A DNA stretch of 9,491 nt, from assembly GCA_050012355.1 (NCBI GenBank), contig JBEKHI010000333.1, positions 1 to 9,491 on the forward strand, in the 5' to 3' direction. Both the position numbers and the translations under genes were made by a program. This DNA comes from JBEKHI01 sp050012355. Its GTDB lineage: Bacteria > Actinomycetota > Actinomycetes > Streptosporangiales > Streptosporangiaceae. The notes under the pieces are model-generated. The model ran no database searches, had not been told where the DNA came from, and saw nothing but the letters and a program-made list of their open reading frames with translations. Numbering within the stretch: position 1 is the first letter of the stretch; each line of letters opens with the position of its first letter. Positions 1 through 4,035 of the stretch are shown here, piece after piece.

Positions 1-355
1 GGAAGATCGACGCGATGCTGAACACCGCGAACCCGAGGTTGTACATCCGGACCCGGCCGAACATATCGCCAAGTCGCCCGAAGCTGACCACCAGCACCGC
101 GCTGACCACCAGGAAGCCCATGAACATCCACAGCAGGTAACTGGTGTTCCCCGCGCCCAGCGGGTTCAGGTTGATGCCGCGGAAGATGTCCGGCAGGGCG
201 ATCAGGATGATCGACTGGTTGATCGTGACCATCAGGATGCCGAGCGTCGTGTTCGACAGGGCGATCCACTTGTAGCGCGGCCCCAGGTCGAGCGCCTTGC
301 CCGCCTCGCTCGCTTTGCTTGCCTCGCTTGCCGATCCGTCCGGTGCTGCCGACAT
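1..355 (-). CDS. MFS transporter, DHA2-like drug/metabolite exporter, N-terminal part (runs off left edge)
   Basis: Reading the minus strand from the ATG at 355 gives an open frame of 118 codons that continues past base 1, so only the N-terminus is visible. After a hydrophilic Ala/Ser/Lys/Glu-rich leader of about 25 residues (ASEASKASEAGKA, itself a small repeat) come a first membrane segment (ALSNTTLGILMVTINQSIIL), then ALPDIF, a second segment (LLWMFMGFLVVSAVLVV) and the loop GRLGDMFGRVRMYNLGF. That loop matches the MFS motif A between helices 2 and 3. The TIN-S-I-x-L-I-ALPDIF stretch is typical of 14-helix DHA2 proton-driven exporters. Substrate cannot be read from this part. A GGGGG run about 8 nt upstream is a weak ribosome site. 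The gene is divergent from the tRNA and TetR genes, so control by that TetR protein is possible but unproven. Confidence 0.85.
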   Translation of the reverse strand, partial: MSAAPDGSASEASKASEAGKALDLGPRYKWIALSNTTLGILMVTINQSIILIALPDIFRGINLNPLGAGNTSYLLWMFMGFLVVSAVLVVSFGRLGDMFGRVRMYNLGFAVFSIASIF

Positions 356-660
356 GCGCGACGACCCCCAAGCTCTCCGGCCTTCGCCGGTGCTATGTGC
401 CCAGGCGGGATGCCCGCGCGGGCGCTGACCCAGCTTCGCAGACAACTTGCTTCGTACCAACCAACAATAACCTACGCGCATGTGACGTAGCTCGCACCAA
501 CGTCGTTGACGTCCCGGACCGGTACAGCATTCGCCAACCCCGGCAAAGGGTGCTGGTGACACCGGCGGCGACCGCTCGAGTCGCAGTTCGTAGCGCCAGC
601 CCAGCGCTCACCTGTATCGTGGCAGCAACGGGTGCGGGGGCTTTGCAAGTCTGATCACAC
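356..660. other. Intergenic region between the MFS gene and tRNA-Gln
   Basis: These 305 bases hold no gene I would accept. A plus-strand frame crosses it but starts inside the MFS gene and resembles nothing. Visible structure is limited: a short hairpin CCGGC-CTTC-GCCGG near 379-392, an inverted repeat CTACG...CGTAG at 472-490, and ACGTC-GTT-GACGT at 500-512. The hexamer TGACGT occurs in both of the last two sites (483-488 and 507-512), 24 bp apart. These could be operator sites for the MFS gene. No convincing -35/-10 pair was found for the MFS gene. TATCGT at 615-620 is a possible -10 for the tRNA. Confidence 0.4.
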
Positions 661-734
661 TCCGGCATAGCTCAATTGGCAGAGCACGGGTTTTTGGTGC
701 CCGGTTCGTCCTGGTTCGAGTCCAGGTGCCGGAA
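661..734 (+). tRNA. tRNA-Gln (anticodon TTG)
   Basis: A full cloverleaf can be folded. The acceptor stem is TCCGGCA (661-667) with TGCCGGA (727-733), 7 of 7 pairs. The D stem is GCTC/GAGC with loop AATTGGCA. The anticodon stem is CGGGT/GCCCG, with one T-G pair closing the loop TTTTGGT, so the anticodon at 694-696 is TTG and reads CAA (Gln). The T stem is CCTGG/CCAGG with loop TTCGAGT. The discriminator is A734. No CCA is encoded, as is usual in actinobacteria. The variable loop (704-709) has 6 nt. In related genomes a tRNA-Gln lies beside glmU and a TetR gene; here the TetR gene follows at 949 but glmU is missing. Confidence 0.93.
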
Positions 735-807
735 CTCTTCCTGCGGCACGCCCGCCCACCCAGTCTGGAATACCCGCTATGCCGGGTCGCGGCCAGCTCT
801 CGCCACC

Positions 808-862
808 CCAGCGGTGGGCCATCGAAGGCGGTATAGCCCCAGCGGTGGGCCATCCATGGGCC
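808..862 (-). repeat. Dispersed ~55-bp repeat, copy 1 (inverted relative to copy 2 at 7667-7721)
   Basis: The reverse complement of 808-862 aligns without gaps to 7667-7721. The first 17 bases (GGCCCATGGATGGCCCA) are identical, as is the internal block CGCTGGGGCTATA, and there are about five mismatches over the first 48 positions. This copy also contains a perfect 18-bp direct repeat, CCCCAGCGGTGGGCCATC, at 806-823 and 837-854 (period 31). It lies 73 bp downstream of tRNA-Gln and 87 bp upstream of the TetR start. No transposase is nearby, so it would be a non-autonomous, REP- or MITE-like element if mobile. Confidence 0.8.
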
Positions 863-948
863 TGCCAGAGCGCTGAGCGGTGCTCGGCTGGACCAAGCAG
901 GGGCTTGACAACGACGAACGTAAGGCCGCGTAGGGGCATGATGTAAGA

Positions 949-2067
949 GTGACCGAACCAGCCCGGACGAATAGCCGTAGACGGATGACCGGGAAAGAAC
1001 GCCGCCAGCAGCTTCTCGAGATCGGCCGCCACCTCTTCGCCGAGCGCGGCTTCGAGGGGACCTCGATCGAGGAGATCGCGGCTCAGGCGGGCGTATCCAA
1101 GCCGGTGGTGTACGAGCACTTCGGCGGGAAGGAAGGGCTGTACGCGGTCGTGGTGGACCGCGAGGTGGAGCGCCTGCTGTCCACGGTCACGGGCCTGCTG
1201 CTCGAGGCGGACCACTCGCGGGCCAAGTTCGAGGCGGCGGCGGTCGCGCTGCTGCGCTATATCGACACCAACGCCGACGGCTTCCGGATCCTGGTCCGGG
1301 ACACCACGCCGGGCACGTTCGGCACGCTGCTGTCGGACATCGCCACTCAGGTGGAGTACATCATGGCGGATTTCCTGAAGTCCCGCGGCCGGGACCCGAA
1401 GCTCGCCCCGATGTACTCGCAGATGCTGGTCGGCATGGTGGCGTTCACCGGCCAGTGGTGGCTGGACGCGCGCAAGCCGAAGCTGGAGCAGGTGGCGTCC
1501 AACCTGATCGACCTCGCCTGGTACGGCCTCTCCCAGCTCGACCCGCCGAAGGACTTACACAGCGGCAGAGGCACCCGGTGCGATCAGCACTCCGGCCTGG
1601 CCGCCGGGCGCCCACGGGAGCCCGGCGGCTACCCACGCCGCGTATCCCCCGACCACGTCGGTGGCGTTCACCAGCCCGAGGTCTTGCAGGGCGGCCGCGG
1701 CCAGCGACGAGGTGTAGCCCTCCTGGCAGATCACCAGGACCCGCTGCTGATAGCCGGTCGCCTCCGGGATCCTGGCGTCACTCGCCGGATCGAACCGCCA
1801 TTCCAGGTGGTTGCGCTCCACGATGATGGACCCGGGGATCTCGCCGTGCTCACGCCGCTGCCCGGCCGGCCGGATGTCGACCAGCACCGCGCCGTCCCCG
1901 ACTTGCCCGAACGCGGTGTCCGGCGTCACCCGCGACAGCCGTGCCCGCGCGTCCGCCAGCAGGTCGGCGACCGACCTCACCAGTCTTCTTCGCTCTCGGT
2001 GCCCGATGACACGAGCCCGTCCGGCGTCAGCGTGTACCGCGTCATCTCCGATAGCGGCGGGGAATAG
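949..2067 (+). CDS. TetR/AcrR-family regulator with an abnormal antisense read-through tail (real domain about 949-1557)
   Basis: The GTG at 949 opens a TetR-type regulator; an ATG at 985 (MTGKERRQQ) is an alternative start where several relatives begin. The DNA-binding domain spans residues 18-65, with EEIAAQAGVSKPVVYEHFGGK as turn and recognition helix and the usual F-x-x-K end. Residues 66-200 are helical, as in the TetR ligand-binding half. It resembles the actinobacterial TetR gene found near glmU/tRNA-Gln (compare M. tuberculosis Rv1019). Such proteins have about 200 residues, which matches the end of recognisable homology at LAWYGLSQLDPPKD (about 1554). No stop occurs there: the frame runs on to 2067 (372 residues), antisense to all of the rhodanese gene and the 3' end of the cysteine dioxygenase gene. 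The tail is Arg/Pro/Gly-rich and looks non-biological. A lost stop codon or a sequencing error near 1555 would explain it. TTGACA at 904-909 is a -35-like site without a good -10. Confidence 0.75.
   Translation: MTEPARTNSRRRMTGKERRQQLLEIGRHLFAERGFEGTSIEEIAAQAGVSKPVVYEHFGGKEGLYAVVVDREVERLLSTVTGLLLEADHSRAKFEAAAVALLRYIDTNADGFRILVRDTTPGTFGTLLSDIATQVEYIMADFLKSRGRDPKLAPMYSQMLVGMVAFTGQWWLDARKPKLEQVASNLIDLAWYGLSQLDPPKDLHSGRGTRCDQHSGLAAGRPREPGGYPRRVSPDHVGGVHQPEVLQGGRGQRRGVALLADHQDPLLIAGRLRDPGVTRRIEPPFQVVALHDDGPGDLAVLTPLPGRPDVDQHRAVPDLPERGVRRHPRQPCPRVRQQVGDRPHQSSSLSVPDDTSPSGVSVYRVISDSGGE
1555..1980 (-). CDS. Single-domain rhodanese (sulfurtransferase)
   Basis: This 141-residue protein has one rhodanese domain. 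VLVDIRPAGQRREHGEIPGS (about residues 32-51) is the N-terminal part with the conserved Asp-Ile-Arg, followed by VLVICQEGYTSSLAAAAL with the catalytic cysteine at residue 85 in the loop CQEGYTS. VVGGYAAWVAAGLPW is the typical C-terminal end. Such enzymes move sulfane sulfur from a donor such as thiosulfate or a persulfide to an acceptor through a cysteine persulfide. The GTG start overlaps the stop of the upstream cysteine dioxygenase gene by 4 nt (GTGA), so the two are probably translated together. That points to a role in cysteine or persulfide breakdown; the donor and acceptor cannot be read from sequence. The plus-strand TetR frame is open across this entire gene, but the intact active site and operon position favour this strand as the real gene. 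Confidence 0.87.
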   Translation of the reverse strand: MRSVADLLADARARLSRVTPDTAFGQVGDGAVLVDIRPAGQRREHGEIPGSIIVERNHLEWRFDPASDARIPEATGYQQRVLVICQEGYTSSLAAAALQDLGLVNATDVVGGYAAWVAAGLPWAPGGQAGVLIAPGASAAV

Positions 2068-2462
2068 GCGTGCACGCTCACCGCCACCGATCCAGCCGAG
2101 CTGTTCACCACGTCATGAATGTACTTCGGACCAAATGAGCGCGCCGATCCGGCGTCCACCACCCGCGACGACCCGACATTCCGTTCCTCGAGGGAGCCCC
2201 ACACCACCGCGAAAGCCCCCGCCGAACCGCCATGATCATGGAACCCAGTGGACTGCCCAGGCAGCCAGCTAATCAGCCAGACCTCGTGCTGATCTGACAA
2301 CTGGATCCGCTGGTACCAACGACCGTCGGAGTCCAGGCGCACCTGGGTGATCCACTCGGCCGGCCGGCTGGCGAGGTCCCGGACCAACTCGTCAAGCTCG
2401 GCAACCGTCAACCGTTGCTCACGCTTAGTGATGCCACTTGGGTTTCCCATGATGATCATCAT
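1977..2462 (-). CDS. Cysteine dioxygenase, cupin-type non-heme iron enzyme
   Basis: This 161-residue protein fits family PF05995, which oxidises L-cysteine to cysteine sulfinate with O2. Iron ligands are visible as His75 and His77 in FHDHGGSAGAF and His116 in YIHDVVN. The Ser-His-Tyr catalytic triad is intact as S129-H131-Y133 in SVHAYSPP, and Arg52 in WYQRIQL corresponds to the carboxylate-binding Arg60 of the mammalian enzyme. The position of the mammalian crosslinked Cys93 is Gly82, so no Cys-Tyr cofactor can form; this is usual in bacterial enzymes. The start is the ATG at 2462, with GGGA at 2470-2473 placed 7 nt upstream; ATGs at 2459 and 2450 are possible alternatives. It overlaps the rhodanese gene by 4 nt and is divergent from a MarR gene across an 86-bp gap. 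A related thiol dioxygenase substrate such as 3-mercaptopropionate is the main alternative, though Arg52 favours cysteine. Confidence 0.88.
   Translation of the reverse strand: MMIIMGNPSGITKREQRLTVAELDELVRDLASRPAEWITQVRLDSDGRWYQRIQLSDQHEVWLISWLPGQSTGFHDHGGSAGAFAVVWGSLEERNVGSSRVVDAGSARSFGPKYIHDVVNSSAGSVAVSVHAYSPPLSEMTRYTLTPDGLVSSGTESEEDW
2449..2462. promoter_or_regulatory. 14-bp perfect palindrome over the cysteine dioxygenase start codons
   Basis: ATGATGATCATCAT reads identically on both strands and contains the two leading ATG codons of the cysteine dioxygenase gene. It could be an operator that blocks initiation, or only a by-product of the Met-Met-Ile-Ile-Met coding sequence. No second copy was noticed in the window. 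Confidence 0.3.
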
Positions 2463-2489
2463 ACCGATATCCCGAGTGAATCAGTCTGG

Positions 2490-2518
2490 ATACTAGGAAT
2501 TCACGGCGAACGTTAAGC
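2490..2518 (-). promoter_or_regulatory. Candidate promoter of the cysteine dioxygenase-rhodanese operon
   Basis: On the minus strand TAGTAT (2495 to 2490) is a good TANNNT -10 hexamer. At 17-bp spacing the -35 position holds GCTTAA (2518 to 2513), a weak match. Transcription from here would start near 2483, giving a leader of about 20 nt that contains the GGGA ribosome site. The same bases 2513-2518 serve as the -35 position of the divergent MarR candidate promoter. Confidence 0.33.
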
Positions 2519-2541
2519 ATCTTGACATCGAGAGATACGAT
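2513..2541 (+). promoter_or_regulatory. Candidate promoter of the MarR gene giving a leaderless transcript
   Basis: TACGAT at 2536-2541 fits the actinobacterial TANNNT -10 element, with a weak TTAAGC at 2513-2518 at 17-bp spacing. Seven bases separate the -10 from G2549, the first base of the GTG start codon, which is the arrangement expected for leaderless mRNA. No Shine-Dalgarno sequence precedes that GTG, which agrees. TTGACA at 2522-2527 looks like a -35 but has no -10 at a usable distance. Confidence 0.35.
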
Positions 2542-2542
2542 T

Positions 2543-2559
2543 TGTTGCGTGGCGCAACA
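2543..2559. promoter_or_regulatory. Putative MarR operator palindrome (TGTTGCG-TGG-CGCAACA)
   Basis: A perfect 7-bp inverted repeat with a 3-bp centre covers the MarR start codon at 2549 and the predicted transcription start. Size and shape match MarR-family operators, which are usually 16-20 bp palindromes with TTGC/GCAA-like half-sites. Autoregulation is inferred. Its position beside the divergent promoter would also let the protein influence the cysteine dioxygenase operon. Confidence 0.45.
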
Positions 2560-3142
2560 CTCCGATGAGGTCGACGACCTGGTGAAAGCGTGGCGTGAGC
2601 AGCGCCCCGACCTTGACACCGAGCCGCTGCAGGTGCTCAGCCGGGTCTCCCGGCTGGCCAAGCACCTGGACATCGCCCGCCGCGGTGCCTTCGCCAGCCA
2701 TGGCCTCGAATCGTGGGAGTTCGACGTGCTGTCCGCGTTGCGCCGCCAGGGCCCCCCGTTCCAGCTGACCCCGGGCGGGCTGCTGAGGGCGACGCTGGTG
2801 ACATCGGGGACGATGACCAACCGGATCGACCGGCTCGCCGCGGCGGGCCTGGTCCGTCGCGAGCCTGACCCGCGCGACCGGCGCGGCGTCCTCGTCACGC
2901 TGACCCCCGACGGGAGCTCCCGCGTCGACGCGGCGCTTGAGGACCTGCTCAACCGGGAGCGCACCCTGCTGGCCGCACTCGACGAGCCCGACCGCAAGCA
3001 GCTCGCCGACCTGCTGCGCACCCTGCTGGTCCCCTTCGATGCGAGCTTAGGACTATCCCAAGGGGTTACCCGGGCGCTAACATCCCGGCAAGAATATCGC
3101 CTCAACGAGGAGGCCCCTTGTTTCGCTCGTTCTTCGCGGTAG
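2549..3142 (+). CDS. MarR-family winged-helix regulator
   Basis: From the GTG at 2549 the product has 197 residues (MAQHSDEVDDLVKAW...). The winged helix is clear: FDVLSALRRQGPPFQLTPGGLL, then the recognition helix region TSGTMTNRIDRLAAAGLVRR and the wing DPRDRRGVLVTLTPDG. Flanking helices form the dimerisation domain of this family. Homology fades after LLRTLLVPFDAS; the last 30 or so residues are an unstructured-looking tail that overlaps the next gene by 25 nt. A TTG at 2522 would give a longer N-terminus but lies in a TTGACA motif. MarR proteins commonly repress their own gene and a neighbour and release DNA on binding a small ligand or on cysteine oxidation. The natural targets here are the downstream hydrolase and the divergent cysteine dioxygenase operon. 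The ligand is unknown. Confidence 0.87.
   Translation: MAQHSDEVDDLVKAWREQRPDLDTEPLQVLSRVSRLAKHLDIARRGAFASHGLESWEFDVLSALRRQGPPFQLTPGGLLRATLVTSGTMTNRIDRLAAAGLVRREPDPRDRRGVLVTLTPDGSSRVDAALEDLLNRERTLLAALDEPDRKQLADLLRTLLVPFDASLGLSQGVTRALTSRQEYRLNEEAPCFARSSR
3107..3113 (+). promoter_or_regulatory. Strong Shine-Dalgarno (GAGGAGG) that fixes the TTG start of the SGNH hydrolase
   Basis: GAGGAGG lies 4 nt before TTG at 3118-3120, inside the end of the MarR gene. No ATG or GTG near this site gives a complete signal peptide, so the TTG is the best start. Confidence 0.6.
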
Positions 3143-4035
3143 CCGCCGGAGTCGCCGCGCTCATCCTCACCACATCGGTTGCCGTCGCCTCGGCGTGCAC
3201 CAGCCCACCGCATCATCAGCAGCAACCGGAGTACTACCTGTCGCTCGGCGACTCGCTGTCCGAGGGCGTCCAGCCCAGCGCGACCGGCCAGAGCCTGCCC
3301 ACCGACCAGGGTTTCACCGATCAGCTCTACGCCGTGCTGCGGCATGACGACCCCCGCCTGGAACTGCACAAGCTCGGCTGCCCAGGCGACACCACCACCA
3401 CGATGGTCAACGGCGGCATCTGCGGCTACAGCGGCGGCGATCTCGTCTCCTATACGAGCGACACCGGATCCCAGCTCACGGCGGCGCTGGACTTCATCCG
3501 CCACAACCAGGTCTCGCTGATCACCATCGACATCGGCGCGGACAACATCCTGCCGTGCCTGACCGAGGGCTCATTCAGTGCGGTCGCGGCCTGCGTAGCG
3601 CAGCAGTTCCCCATCGTGCAACGTGAGCTGACCAGCATCGTGGGGCAGCTTCGGGCCGCGGATCCGCACGCGACGATCGTCGGGATGACCTACTACGACG
3701 TCTCACTCGCGGACTGGCTGACCGGTTCGGCTGGGCAGTCCTTCGCCACCGAGAGCATCACCATCAGCAGCGAGTTCCGCGACCTGCTGACCGGCGTCTA
3801 CCGGGCCGGAGGGGCGCGGGTGGCGGACGTGTACACAGCGTTCCGCACCGCCGACATGACGGATCACCTGACGCTGCCCGGCATCGGGACGGTCCCCGAG
3901 GATGTCGGCCTGCTATGCAAGTGGACCTGGATGTGCACGCCGGCCCCGCAGGGCCCGAACGTGCACGCCAACGTCACCGGCTACAGCGTCATCGCCCAGG
4001 CGTTCCTGGCCGCGATCAGAGCTGACCGGGGCTAA
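3118..4035 (+). CDS. Secreted SGNH/GDSL-family hydrolase (putative esterase/lipase)
   Basis: The 305-residue product starts with a signal peptide: an Arg at residue 3, a hydrophobic core (about residues 5-24) and VASA before Cys27. The catalytic serine is Ser46 in YLSLGDSLSEG (block I). Block II is KLGCPGDTTTTM, and the catalytic histidine is probably His283 in GPNVHANVTGY (block V). In block III most relatives have G-x-N-D; here it reads G140-A-D-N143, so the oxyanion-hole Asn and its neighbour are swapped. The Asn in place of the block V Asp (N-V-H) appears normal for this actinobacterial group. Several cysteines (88, 102, 147 and later) suggest disulfides in an extracytoplasmic enzyme. The likely reaction is ester hydrolysis outside the membrane; the substrate is unknown. 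It overlaps the MarR gene by 25 nt and its 3' end overlaps the convergent ABC-F frame by 123 nt. Confidence 0.85.
   Translation: MFRSFFAVAAGVAALILTTSVAVASACTSPPHHQQQPEYYLSLGDSLSEGVQPSATGQSLPTDQGFTDQLYAVLRHDDPRLELHKLGCPGDTTTTMVNGGICGYSGGDLVSYTSDTGSQLTAALDFIRHNQVSLITIDIGADNILPCLTEGSFSAVAACVAQQFPIVQRELTSIVGQLRAADPHATIVGMTYYDVSLADWLTGSAGQSFATESITISSEFRDLLTGVYRAGGARVADVYTAFRTADMTDHLTLPGIGTVPEDVGLLCKWTWMCTPAPQGPNVHANVTGYSVIAQAFLAAIRADRG

Noticed and set aside
319..654. Plus-strand open frame of 111 codons upstream of tRNA-Gln
   Set aside because: It begins inside the antisense MFS gene, resembles no protein family and has arbitrary composition; the MFS frame explains the overlap.
770..790. ACCCG-CTATGC-CGGGT hairpin as a tRNA terminator
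   Set aside because: Only a 5-bp stem and no T-run; not enough to call.
806..854. Two 18-bp direct repeats as a minimal CRISPR
   Set aside because: Only two copies, a 13-bp spacer, no cas genes, and the sequence recurs as part of a dispersed element at 7667-7721.
2522..2548. TTG 2522 as MarR start
   Set aside because: It is part of a TTGACA sequence, lacks a ribosome site, and the added residues do not look like the family; GTG 2549 fits better.
3190..3201. Lipobox (lipoprotein) at Cys27 of the SGNH hydrolase
   Set aside because: The -3 position is Ala within V-A-S-A-C instead of the preferred Leu, so a normal signal peptidase I site is equally or more likely.
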